From JBHPCZ01 sp042573625 (GTDB lineage Bacteria > Desulfobacterota > Desulfobacteria > Desulfobacterales > UBA11574), in NCBI GenBank assembly GCA_042573625.1, contig JBHPCZ010000014.1, positions 1 through 45,349 of the forward strand: a stretch of DNA of 45,349 nucleotides, written 5' to 3'. The translations under genes and the position numbers were made by a program. Each line of letters begins with the position of its first letter. The stretch's first letter is position 1. The notes under the pieces are model-generated. The model worked only from the letters and a program-made list of their open reading frames with translations. It was not told the DNA's origin and made no database searches. This document shows positions 6,837 through 15,023 of the stretch, in pieces.

Positions 6837-7487
6837 ATGATAATTCGAATCCACAAGCCGATAACCCTTACGTTTCTTCTGATCTGTGCGTGTGCGACGG
6901 TGATGTCCGGCTGCGGGCCGGACCAGGGAACCAGCGGGTCGGATAGGTCGGGTGGCCTTGTCACCATCCCCCATGGATACATGGCCCGGCTGGAGCAGGT
7001 GCACGAGGGTCGGATGATCGGGTTCGGACCCTTCGTGGGCTATTATTTTCGGCCCGAAGACCCAGGGGATCCGAGCCGGTTGCGATTCGTCTGTTTCAAC
7101 GAAACCCGATTCTACAGTTCGGACATGCCCGAAGGTGCCAAACTCTATCAAGGAACCGCGGTGCGGGCGACGCTGCCCCGGGCCGATGTCGCCATCCCCA
7201 CCCACGACAGGATCAAACCGGTATTTTTTCAGGAAGCGCCGGAGGCCTGGCGCAGCACGCGACCGGATCCCCAGGACGGTTTTGTGCATTTTCACTCCTG
7301 TTACAACGGTGCGGGACCGGTACTCACCGGATACTGGATCCGCCATGTGGCTGTCTCCGATTTCACCTATGACATGGGGGGACGGGTCGGGAAAGAAAGC
7401 CCGTTGTATCATCGGGTCCGCAAAGGTCCGGACCGGGACTTTGCCAGGATCATCGAATTCGACAGGGGGCCGGAAAAGGACCATTGA
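6837..7487 (+). CDS. predicted lipoprotein at the head of a sulfur-transfer operon
   Basis: Starting at ATG 6837 the product has a signal peptide with lipobox VMSGC (Cys26), so it should be lipid-anchored in the envelope. The mature ~190 residues are beta-rich and contain two histidine/cysteine stretches (FVHFHSCYNGAG and RFVCFNETRF). I do not recognise the family. It lies 68 bp upstream of an exported double-rhodanese protein and two YeeE/YedE transporter halves, in the same direction, which suggests a role in periplasmic sulfur handling. The frame extends further upstream, but those codons lack a ribosome site and would mask the signal peptide. Base composition is GC-rich relative to the flanks. 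Confidence 0.65.
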   Translation: MIIRIHKPITLTFLLICACATVMSGCGPDQGTSGSDRSGGLVTIPHGYMARLEQVHEGRMIGFGPFVGYYFRPEDPGDPSRLRFVCFNETRFYSSDMPEGAKLYQGTAVRATLPRADVAIPTHDRIKPVFFQEAPEAWRSTRPDPQDGFVHFHSCYNGAGPVLTGYWIRHVAVSDFTYDMGGRVGKESPLYHRVRKGPDRDFARIIEFDRGPEKDH

Positions 7488-7555
7488 ACGGCATCTTTCC
7501 GGACCGACTCGAAACCATTGAAGACGACATACTAGACGGGAAGGACAAAAAAGAC

Positions 7556-8665
7556 ATGAAAAACGGAAAACTGATTCGTTATGTGGCGATCGCCTCGATT
7601 TTGCTGCTCGGCGTCTACTGGTCGGCGTCCTCGGCGACCGGCGGCGCAGCCGGTGAAGATTATCCCAACGCCGGATTCCTGGCTACCGCCAAGTGGCTGA
7701 AATCCCAAAAGGACGACGCGTCCCTTGTGATCGTGGACGTCCGAATGGACAAATACCTTGATGGGAAACTGATCCCCGGCGCCATCCGCATGCCCTGGCA
7801 GCAATTCCAGTACGACGATGTCGCCGGCAACATGGGCGGACTGTTCGTGGGCATTGAGCGTGCACAGCAACTGCTGGGCGAACACGGCATCGCTCGGAAC
7901 GACACCGTGGTGCTTTATGATTCGGTGAATCGGGACGGGGGCGCCACCAGTTCCTATATCTTCTGGGTTCTCGACCTGCTGGGCCACAAGAACATGAAGG
8001 TGCTGGAGCGGGGCATCGACGGATGGATCGATGCCGGTGGAGAAACGGTATCCACACCGCGCAAGGCCGAGGCGGTCCTCTACCAGGCCCCGTCGGGCGA
8101 GATCAACCTGCGTAAATGGGTCAAGGCCGATTACATAATGCCGAGGCTCGGTGATCCCTACTATCAGATCCTGGATGTTCGGTCCCGGGCGGAATATATA
8201 GGCGAAAAGCACAATACCGGGCTGGACGGCACGGAGCTCAAGCCGGGGCATGTCCCGACCGCAACCAACATCGACTACACCCTCAACTGGAACACCCCCG
8301 ACATCAAGGCGGTCAAGCCATACGCGGCGTTGCGTGAGCTTTACGGAGGCCTCGACCCCGGCAGGGCTGTGATTACTTACTGCCATTCAGCCCGACGCGG
8401 ATCATTCGGATATTTGGTCCTCCGGCTCATGGGTTTCGAGGATGTGATGCTCTATGAGCCATCCTGGATGGAATGGGGCAACAAACGGTATTACTACCCT
8501 GTTGAAACCGCGGAAAACGTCCTCACCGGCAATACCCTTACAAAGACGACGTCCTCATCCGCCGCCTTCAACCGTCGAGGAACGACAACCCCTAATAGCG
8601 GCGTGGCCGCACCATCCGGAAGCGGCCGCGGCTCCAAAAGCGGGTACGTCTCCTGCGGAGGATAA
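7556..8665 (+). CDS. exported tandem-rhodanese sulfurtransferase
   Basis: The 369-aa protein has a hydrophobic leader (residues 8-28) and two rhodanese domains. The first (about 35-165) has Asp122 where the catalytic Cys would be and is presumably structural. The second (about 185-315) has Cys276 in the active loop CHSARRGS. This is the usual layout of thiosulfate/3-mercaptopyruvate sulfurtransferases, which pass sulfane sulfur via a Cys persulfide; here it would act outside the inner membrane. A ~50-residue Ser/Thr/Gly-rich tail ends in SCGG. I chose ATG 7556 because it starts the signal peptide; a longer frame from 7484 overlaps the lipoprotein gene. The gene is 5 bp from the transporter gene. 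Confidence 0.8.
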   Translation: MKNGKLIRYVAIASILLLGVYWSASSATGGAAGEDYPNAGFLATAKWLKSQKDDASLVIVDVRMDKYLDGKLIPGAIRMPWQQFQYDDVAGNMGGLFVGIERAQQLLGEHGIARNDTVVLYDSVNRDGGATSSYIFWVLDLLGHKNMKVLERGIDGWIDAGGETVSTPRKAEAVLYQAPSGEINLRKWVKADYIMPRLGDPYYQILDVRSRAEYIGEKHNTGLDGTELKPGHVPTATNIDYTLNWNTPDIKAVKPYAALRELYGGLDPGRAVITYCHSARRGSFGYLVLRLMGFEDVMLYEPSWMEWGNKRYYYPVETAENVLTGNTLTKTTSSSAAFNRRGTTTPNSGVAAPSGSGRGSKSGYVSCGG

Positions 8666-8670
8666 GCCAA

Positions 8671-9213
8671 ATGGAACACATGAACAGACCGCAAAACCCC
8701 TATTGGAAATGGGTCCCGGCCGCCTTTGCCCTGTCGGGCATTATCGTCTTTATTTTCGCTACCTACGGGCCCCCGGCCTCGTCCAGCGGGTTCGTCAGCA
8801 CCCTAAAGGGCCTTTTTCAGTGGGCAGCTCCGGAATACGTCGCGGCCAAGGTCCACTACAAGGCCATTCCCGGCCCCGGTTCGTGGCTCTTCACCTTTGT
8901 GCTGGGCATGGCCATCGGTGGCTTTATCGCCGGACGGACATCCAAAGAAATCCCGGTGCGTGATATGCCGCCCATCTGGAAGAAGCGATTCGGCGACAGC
9001 CGGGCAAAACGGTACGCGGCCACTTTTTTCGGCGGCTTCCTGATCCTCTTCGGATCGCGTCTGGCCGGCGGTTGCACCCTGGGGCTTTTCATCTCCGGAT
9101 CGACGCAACTGGCCATCAGCGGCCTTTATTTCGGCGTCGTTATTTTTGCCGTGGCCATGCTCACCGCCCGGCTGATCTTCGGAAAGATCGCGCAAAAGGA
9201 GGAAATCCAATGA
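8671..9213 (+). CDS. YeeE/YedE-family (sulfur transport) membrane protein, first half-transporter
   Basis: The 180-aa protein has about four to five membrane helices and the family signature GSRLAGGCTLGLFISG near residues 130-145. The Cys of that motif lies in the pore of thiosulfate transporters such as TsuA. The usual fused protein is about 350 aa; here the transporter is split into two adjacent genes. GGAGG precedes the start. The start overlaps none of its neighbours but is 5 bp from the rhodanese stop, so co-translation is likely. The substrate is inferred to be thiosulfate or another sulfane-sulfur compound. Confidence 0.8.
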   Translation: MEHMNRPQNPYWKWVPAAFALSGIIVFIFATYGPPASSSGFVSTLKGLFQWAAPEYVAAKVHYKAIPGPGSWLFTFVLGMAIGGFIAGRTSKEIPVRDMPPIWKKRFGDSRAKRYAATFFGGFLILFGSRLAGGCTLGLFISGSTQLAISGLYFGVVIFAVAMLTARLIFGKIAQKEEIQ

Positions 9214-9821
9214 CAAATATTTGGCTGGGACTCTTTTCGGGTATCGCCTTCGGATTCGTCATCCAGCGCATCGGCGCCACCGACGCCCATCGGATGGCCC
9301 GATCGCACCTGATGCTGGACGCGGATATCCCCCGGTTCATGGTCCTGACGGTGGCCTTGTCCGCCGTGGGCCTCTTCTGGCTCCAGTCGGTCGGCGTGGG
9401 CCGCACCCTGCCCCTGCCCACCAGCATCGTGGCCACAGGACTGGCCGCCGTGATCTTCGGCATCGGGTGGGGGCTCACCGGGTATTGCCCCGGCACCACC
9501 TGGGCGGCCGCCGGCGAGGGGCGCATGGATGCAGTCTTCGCCCTGCTGGGCGGACTGGCAGGCACGGCCCTTTTCGCCCAGTTGCACGAGACGCTGATCC
9601 CCATTTTATACGACCCCACCAACGTGGGGCAGATCACCCTGACGGATCTGTTCGGCAATTATGCCGCAGCCGTCACGGTGTTGGCCATCGGTTTCGGCTT
9701 GTGTACCTGGGGCATCGGAAAGCTGTGGGGATCCGGCGGACGGATCTTTGCCTTCGAAGGGGGACCCGATTCGGAGGAATTTGACCGGAATAAAAAGGAA
9801 TTGGGGTCAAACCTTGATTAG
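9210..9821 (+). CDS. YeeE/YedE-family (sulfur transport) membrane protein, second half-transporter
   Basis: The start ATG overlaps the previous stop (ATGA), and AAAAGGAGG precedes it, showing translational coupling. The 203-residue protein has about five membrane helices and the second family signature GLTGYCPGTTWAA near residues 90-102, with the conserved pore Cys. It should pair with the product of 8671-9213 to form the full sulfur transporter. The C-terminal ~25 residues are hydrophilic. Longer frames starting at 9072 are antecedent out-of-frame extensions and not real. Confidence 0.82.
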   Translation: MTNIWLGLFSGIAFGFVIQRIGATDAHRMARSHLMLDADIPRFMVLTVALSAVGLFWLQSVGVGRTLPLPTSIVATGLAAVIFGIGWGLTGYCPGTTWAAAGEGRMDAVFALLGGLAGTALFAQLHETLIPILYDPTNVGQITLTDLFGNYAAAVTVLAIGFGLCTWGIGKLWGSGGRIFAFEGGPDSEEFDRNKKELGSNLD

Positions 9822-9857
9822 CGCATTAAGTCGGCGTTCTGTTATAAAAATGAGAAT

Positions 9858-10095
9858 GGGGGTCGGGCCAAGACAACTATATAGAACCATCAATGATAAC
9901 ACGGAATAATTGGGATATTTACCCCCTATATCAAACTTTTTAGGGGCAAAAAGAGCATTATTCAACACATCGACGGTGCGGGACATTGCTTATAAAGCCC
10001 ATTTTGGGGTCAAAAAGCGCGATATCGGGCCCAAAAGCACCTGATTTATGAACGCTAATTTATAGATATCAATCGGTTAGCTTGGCCCGACCCCC
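9858..10095. repeat. 238-bp element with 15-bp perfect terminal inverted repeats
   Basis: GGGGGTCGGGCCAAG at 9858-9872 recurs as its exact complement at 10081-10095. The interior has no reading frame and is AT-rich. It fills most of the 332-bp gap between the sulfur operon and ygiQ, and looks like a MITE or a REP pair. Outside it (9822-9857, 10096-10153) I see no other feature. Confidence 0.65.
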
Positions 10096-10153
10096 CGAAT
10101 TTTCTTTCTCCATCTTTCACACAACAAACACGAATTGACCTGGATTTCTCTTA

Positions 10154-11848
10154 ATGTTTCTTCCCACAACTAAAAAAGAGCTGAATGCTCTTGGCTGGAA
10201 GTCTCCGGACGTCATACTGGTAACAGGAGACACCTATGTGGACTCGCCGTTTATCGGCGTCGCGGTCATTGGAAAGGTACTGAGAGATGCCGGTTACACG
10301 GTCGCCATAATAGCACAGCCCGATATCAACAGTGGAAAAGATATCGGCCGGCTGGGGGAGCCGAACCTTTTCTGGGGAATTACTTCGGGCTGCATGGACT
10401 CCATGATATCCAATTATACTGCGACGAATAAACGGCGAAAGCAAGATGATCTGACCGGCGGCGGTCTAAATATCAGACGCCCGGACATGGCGGTTATCGC
10501 ATATACCAACCTTGTTCGCCGATATTTCAAAAAGACAAAACCGATCGTTATCGGCGGGATTGAAGCGAGCCTCAGACGCATCTCCCATTATCATTACACA
10601 TCCGACAGTATACGGCGGTCCATTCTTTTTGACGCCAAGGCCGATATTCTGGTCTATGGAATGGGGGAAAAAACGACTCTCGAACTGGCAGAAAACATCC
10701 GGCGGCGCCGACCGGTTACGGATGTCCGCGGAATCTGCTATATTGCCGCGGAAAAAAAAGACGGTTACATGGAACTCCCATCCCATGCGGAAGTTGCGGC
10801 GGACAGCGCCAAGTTCACTGAAATGTTTAAGATTTTTTATAAAAACAATGACCCGATAACTGGAAAAGGTCTTTGCCAGAAACAGGACAGCCGGTATCTG
10901 ATCCAGAATCCTCCCCAGTTTCCGCCAACGAGCGAGGAACTGGACCATATTCATGCGCTGGATTATGAACGGGACGTCCATCCGTATTATGCGGCATGGG
11001 GGTCGGTGCGGGCACTTGAAACCATCCGTTTTGCCATCACGACGCACAGAGGATGTTATGGCGACTGTAACTTCTGCGCCATATCCGTACATCAGGGGCA
11101 AAGGGTTGTGGATCGGAGCGAAGCGTCCATTCTGAAGGAAGCGTCGATTTTAACCCACCATCCTGAATTTAAAGGATACATTCACGATGTCGGCGGCCCC
11201 ACCGCCAATATGTACGGCATCGAATGCAAGCGAAGAAAAACCAAAGGCACATGCCGCAGCAAGCGCTGCCTGACTCCGGTCGTCTGCGATAAGCTGGAAA
11301 TCAGCCATCTCCCCCAGATTGCCCTGCTGAAAAAACTCAGGCAGATACCGAAGGTTAAGAAGGTTTTCATCGGTTCCGGAATACGCCATGATCTGGTGAT
11401 AGAAGATCAAACATACGGCCTTCAATACCTTGAGGAGATTATCCGGCATCATATTTCCGGACAACTGAAGATCGCGCCCGAGCATTCCGAAGATCATATC
11501 CTTGCGCTCATGGGAAAACCCTCCATTGAGAGCTTTATGGAATTCTTCCGCTGTTTTGAAAAGATCAACCGCAGGATGGGGAAAAAACAGTTCTTAACCT
11601 GTTATTTTATCGCTGCTTATCCGGGATGTACACGCCAGGATATGGAGCGTTTAAACCGCTTCAGCCGCAGGGTCCTCAAGTTCAAACCCCGACAGATTCA
11701 GATTTTTACGCCCGCTCCGTCGACGCCGGCAACCCTGATGTACTGTACAGAAAAAGCCTATGACAGCGGGAAACCGCTTTTTGTCGAGAAGGACAAACGG
11801 AACAAAGAAGAACAAAAAAACCTGATCCTCAAAGGACGTTCCGGGTGA
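10154..11848 (+). CDS. ygiQ: YgiQ family radical SAM protein
   Basis: The 564-aa protein has the YgiQ/UPF0313 layout. An N-terminal cobalamin-binding-like domain (about 20-200) carries conserved SPFIGVAVIGKVLRDAGY and IGGIEASLRR stretches. The radical-SAM core starts with CX3CX2C (Cys301, Cys305, Cys308, in GCYGDCNFCA) that would hold the [4Fe-4S] cluster. The tail (QIFTPAPSTPATLMYCTEK) is also characteristic. The reaction is unknown in the family. The length is a little below the ~600-700 aa of many members. No strong ribosome site precedes the ATG, but the start fits the family N-terminus. Confidence 0.9.
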   Translation: MFLPTTKKELNALGWKSPDVILVTGDTYVDSPFIGVAVIGKVLRDAGYTVAIIAQPDINSGKDIGRLGEPNLFWGITSGCMDSMISNYTATNKRRKQDDLTGGGLNIRRPDMAVIAYTNLVRRYFKKTKPIVIGGIEASLRRISHYHYTSDSIRRSILFDAKADILVYGMGEKTTLELAENIRRRRPVTDVRGICYIAAEKKDGYMELPSHAEVAADSAKFTEMFKIFYKNNDPITGKGLCQKQDSRYLIQNPPQFPPTSEELDHIHALDYERDVHPYYAAWGSVRALETIRFAITTHRGCYGDCNFCAISVHQGQRVVDRSEASILKEASILTHHPEFKGYIHDVGGPTANMYGIECKRRKTKGTCRSKRCLTPVVCDKLEISHLPQIALLKKLRQIPKVKKVFIGSGIRHDLVIEDQTYGLQYLEEIIRHHISGQLKIAPEHSEDHILALMGKPSIESFMEFFRCFEKINRRMGKKQFLTCYFIAAYPGCTRQDMERLNRFSRRVLKFKPRQIQIFTPAPSTPATLMYCTEKAYDSGKPLFVEKDKRNKEEQKNLILKGRSG

Positions 11849-11992
11849 CGGGGTTAAAATTGCGCATTTATGCCGGGCGCCGGGTTATCCCCAAAGTTGC
11901 ATAAAAAACAGCTAATACTGCAAAAGGTTTGAAATGATCAAGCACTATCTCGACCGATCTTTGCGACTCCGATTGAAACGAAAGCGGTAAAA

Positions 11993-13186
11993 ATGGTATC
12001 ATCCGACAGGGTCAAACGAATTAGAAGAAAAAAGCGGCCAGCGGCGGTATATCAGTATCAGGAGGATTGCTGTTATTTTGCCCAGATCGCCGACAGTTTA
12101 AAAGAAGCCGGTGCGGAGGAGCTCTCTGAACTCGGCGCCGAAGATGTCAGGCCGGAATTCAGCGGAATTCATTTCAGGGCGGACAAATCAACCCTGTATC
12201 GAATTAATTATCTGACCCGGCTTCTTTCACGGTGCCTTGCGCCGTTAATATCATACGCTTGTCATGATACCGATACGTTGTATCAGAAGGCCAAACAGAT
12301 CGAGTGGGAAGATTTTTTTGGAAAAGGCAATACCTTTGCCGTATCGGGGAATGTTTCCGACAGCGCGATTTCGCATTCAAAGTACGCTGCCCTCCGCCTT
12401 AAAGATTCGGTTGCCGACTATTTCAAAGAAAAAACCGGTCAGCGTCCGGATGTGTCGGCAAGGAATCCGGATATCCTGCTGAACCTTCATATCAGGCACG
12501 ATAAGGCAGTAATAAGCATCGACACTTCAGGCGGCGCACTTCACCGGAGAGGATACAGAGAGGAGACCGTTTCAGCGCCGATGCAGGAAACCGTCGCCGC
12601 CGCGATTATCCGATTCAGCGAATGGGACGGTTCTGTTCCTTTATATGATCCGATGTGCGGTTCGGGAACCCTTTTGTGTGAAGCGCTCATGCAATATTGC
12701 ATTATTCCCGCGGGTGTTTTCAGGAATCGATTCGGTTTTGAATGTCTGCCCGACTTTGACGGCGCTGTCTGGAAGCAGGTAAAAAAAGAGGCCAACGGAC
12801 ACATCCGGGAACTGCCGAAAGGGCTGATTGCGGGCAGTGATGTGTCCGCTGAGGCTGTCAGCGCGGCGCGGACAAACCTGATGGGGCTCCATTACGGAAA
12901 TAACGTAAGCGTTGAAAGGGCGGACTTCAGAAAGCTGCCCGCCCTTGAAGAGCATGTAATTGTAACCAATCCGCCTTATGGCATTCGGATGGGGGGAGAC
13001 GAAAACCTTGAAATGTTTTATAAAAATCTCGGCGATTTTCTGAAACAGAAATGCAAAGGCTCTGCCGCTTTTGTTTATTTCGGAGAGCGGGAGTATATCA
13101 AAAAAATCGGGCTGAAAGCCTCATGGAAAAAACCGATCAAGGCCGGCGGGCTCGACGGCAGGCTGGTTAAATACGAGATGTACTGA
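11993..13186 (+). CDS. THUMP-domain class I SAM-dependent RNA methyltransferase (RlmL-N/YpsC-like)
   Basis: The 397-aa protein has an N-terminal ferredoxin-like/THUMP region (about 25-180) and a Rossmann methyltransferase domain. The SAM motif is DPMCGSGTLLCEA (219-231) and the catalytic motif is NPPYG (326-330). NPPY with THUMP is the signature of guanine-N2 methyltransferases acting on 23S rRNA (RlmL N-terminal half) or tRNA. The protein matches the single-domain YpsC/RlmL-N type in length and lacks the second methyltransferase domain of E. coli RlmL. It follows ygiQ by 144 bp in the same direction. The exact target base is not determinable. Confidence 0.85.
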   Translation: MVSSDRVKRIRRKKRPAAVYQYQEDCCYFAQIADSLKEAGAEELSELGAEDVRPEFSGIHFRADKSTLYRINYLTRLLSRCLAPLISYACHDTDTLYQKAKQIEWEDFFGKGNTFAVSGNVSDSAISHSKYAALRLKDSVADYFKEKTGQRPDVSARNPDILLNLHIRHDKAVISIDTSGGALHRRGYREETVSAPMQETVAAAIIRFSEWDGSVPLYDPMCGSGTLLCEALMQYCIIPAGVFRNRFGFECLPDFDGAVWKQVKKEANGHIRELPKGLIAGSDVSAEAVSAARTNLMGLHYGNNVSVERADFRKLPALEEHVIVTNPPYGIRMGGDENLEMFYKNLGDFLKQKCKGSAAFVYFGEREYIKKIGLKASWKKPIKAGGLDGRLVKYEMY

Positions 13187-13336
13187 GAACAGTGAGCCTC
13201 CTCCCGCATATGCAGGGCTTAGGGGACGCGAAAACACTTTTTTTCTATGCTATGCTGGAAGGCATAACCCCTTGTTAATTTAATAGATAACGTCCATAAA
13301 TATATAAGTTTCTCAATGTCCAAGCTGTAAAAGAAA

Positions 13337-13405
13337 ACAATGGGGTCAGGTCTTCATTCTTAACAGAAATTACGGTAGCGGCGAATGAAGACCTGACCCC
13401 ATTGT
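13337..13405. repeat. REP hairpin with 23-bp perfect arms
   Basis: Arms 13337-13359 and 13383-13405 are perfect complements, with a 23-base loop. The arm core is GGGGTCAGGTCTTCATTC, clearly the same family as the imperfect hairpins of families A and B. It sits between the methyltransferase and amidohydrolase genes and may also act as a transcript stabiliser. A family C-like fragment (ACGTCCATAAATATATAAG) lies just upstream at 13290-13308. Confidence 0.85.
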
Positions 13406-13437
13406 CTCCCTATGGCCTATAATATTTATAGAAAGAA

Positions 13438-14346
13438 ATGGGTGTTATAGTGTTGAGACCAAAGATGCCGTCAGTTAATGATCAGGAAGATTCAAAGGTG
13501 CCTGCCGGTCTTCCTCCCTTAATTGATGCCCATGTACATATTTTCCCCCGCAGTCTTTTTTCCGCAATCCGGAAATGGTTTGATGAAAATGCCTGGCATA
13601 TTAGATATCAGATGACCTCATCCCGGATATTTGAGTTTTTGCTGTCACGCGGCATAAAACATATCATCGCACTCCAGTATGCCCATAAGCCCGGAATTGC
13701 GAAACAATTGAATCAGTATATGTTTGAGAAATGCAGCGAGTATGACCATCGGGTTACAGGCATGGCCACCGTATTTCCCGGCGAGAACAATGCCGAAAAT
13801 ATTTTACAGGAAGCATTTGATTCCGGTCTAGGCGGACTGAAGCTGCACGCTCATGTACAGTGCTTCGACATGAACGGTGAACATATGAATCGCCTGTATG
13901 AATGTTGCCAGATTAATAAAAAACCGATTGTAATGCATATCGGCAGAGAGCCGAAAAGCACAGCTTACAGTTGCGATCCGTATCAGCTTTGCAGTGCTGA
14001 AAGACTGGAACATATTTTGAAAGATTTTCCGGATCTTAAAATCTGTGTCCCCCATTTGGGATTCGATGAGATATCGGCTTACAGAAAAATGATTGAAAAA
14101 TATGATAATCTCTGGCTGGACACAACGATGGTCATCACAGATTACTTTCCGATTGAGGAAAAAATAGCTCTCGGCCATTACAGATCAGACAGAATTATGT
14201 ATGGTTCCGATTTTCCGAACATCCCGTATGCATGGGACAGAGAGCTTAAGGAATTGAAAGCAGCTGACATCTCCCACGAGGCTCTGGAAAAGATATCCTA
14301 CAAAAACGCTGCCGATTTTTTCAGCCTTAAATTACAACCTGTATGA
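13438..14346 (+). CDS. amidohydrolase-2 family metal-dependent hydrolase
   Basis: The ~300-aa TIM-barrel protein shows the family motifs in order. These are DAHVHIFP (metal His32 and His34), GLGGLKLHAH, IVMHIGR (third His), CVPHLGF (fourth His) and MYGSDFPN (the catalytic Asp). These define the ACMSD/TIM-barrel amidohydrolase group, which hydrolyses or decarboxylates small molecules, so the substrate cannot be told. There is no signal peptide. ATG 13438 lies after a weak AGAAAGAA; ATG 13465 is an alternative. It stands alone between a REP hairpin and the truncated transglutaminase copy. Confidence 0.82.
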   Translation: MGVIVLRPKMPSVNDQEDSKVPAGLPPLIDAHVHIFPRSLFSAIRKWFDENAWHIRYQMTSSRIFEFLLSRGIKHIIALQYAHKPGIAKQLNQYMFEKCSEYDHRVTGMATVFPGENNAENILQEAFDSGLGGLKLHAHVQCFDMNGEHMNRLYECCQINKKPIVMHIGREPKSTAYSCDPYQLCSAERLEHILKDFPDLKICVPHLGFDEISAYRKMIEKYDNLWLDTTMVITDYFPIEEKIALGHYRSDRIMYGSDFPNIPYAWDRELKELKAADISHEALEKISYKNAADFFSLKLQPV

Positions 14347-14436
14347 ATGGCAGCTTTACAGTTTTTATTGTTCATTCTATATGCTTTTAAATGTCGCGTT
14401 TTGAGGAACATTGTTGTCTTGTAACCCACAATTTTC

Positions 14437-14857
14437 TAATGTATGTATAAATGGAGAATTTTATTTATGTAGGTGATCCAAAAGGGTCTTCACATGTCAA
14501 GAGCAAGAGATTTAGCAAAACAAATAACTGATAAACTTTCTACCGAGCGTGAAAAAGTTATAGCGTTACATGGCTATGTACGTGACAACATTAAATTTGG
14601 ATTTAACAGATACTTCGATTTGTCGAAACCTGATAATACCTTGGATTTAGGAGTCGGGCATTGCAACCCGAAAGGTGAACTGATGACGGCACTCTTTCGG
14701 GAAGCTGATATAGAAGCTTATAATCATTTTGTTGTATTACCTAAAGAGGTTTTGAAGGGTGCTGTCTCTCCTAATAGATATTGGCTAATTCCCACAGAAC
14801 TCTCACACTGCTACACCGAGGTTAAAGTCGAGGGGGTTTGGTACAACATAGATAGTT
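14437..14857 (+). repeat. 421-bp segmental duplication, right copy
   Basis: Same orientation and length as 3052-3472. Homology ends in the codon following the third catalytic residue of the transglutaminase gene. The unrelated sequence after the break supplies a new C-terminus. Confidence 0.9.
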
Positions 14858-14937
14858 GCACATTGAGAGTCACTTTTACCAATACCCATGGAGGAACAAA
14901 CGACCCAGGAAAAAATGTATGTTCACACTCAGACTGA
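14494..14937 (+). pseudogene. truncated second copy of the transglutaminase-like gene
   Basis: Residues 1-121 match the product of 3109-3792 with only about six to seven substitutions, including the catalytic Cys57, His105 and Asp120. After the duplication break at 14857 the frame continues for ~26 unrelated codons and stops at 14937. The ~100-residue C-terminal region of the full protein is lost. It may be a dead fragment or a minimal enzyme, since the triad survives and the frame is open. The same leader and start region are kept. Few differences imply a recent duplication. Confidence 0.75.
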
Positions 14938-14944
14938 CGGGAAC

Positions 14945-14987
14945 TTATAAACTTATGTACGTCCCTTAACACCCGTCCCTTAACACC
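14945..14987. repeat. left family C end plus 14-bp tandem repeat before the CDF gene
   Basis: The complement of 14945-14965 is GGGACGTACATAAGTTTATAA, which matches 15906-15926 at 18 of 21 positions in inverted orientation. Overlapping it, CGTCCCTTAACACC occurs twice exactly in tandem (14960-14973, 14974-14987). The pair encloses the CDF transporter gene. Confidence 0.65.
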
Positions 14988-15023
14988 ACAGTAACAGGAT
15001 CGGTTGAAATCAAAACGGATCAT

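Noticed and set aside
7532..8386. Long minus-strand frame (284 codons) opposite the rhodanese gene
   Set aside because: GC-rich codon bias of the real gene creates open antisense frames; no family motifs are visible in it.
9072..9209. Upstream extension of the second half-transporter
   Set aside because: The extension lies inside the first half-transporter in another frame; the start at 9210 has a ribosome site and overlaps its stop.
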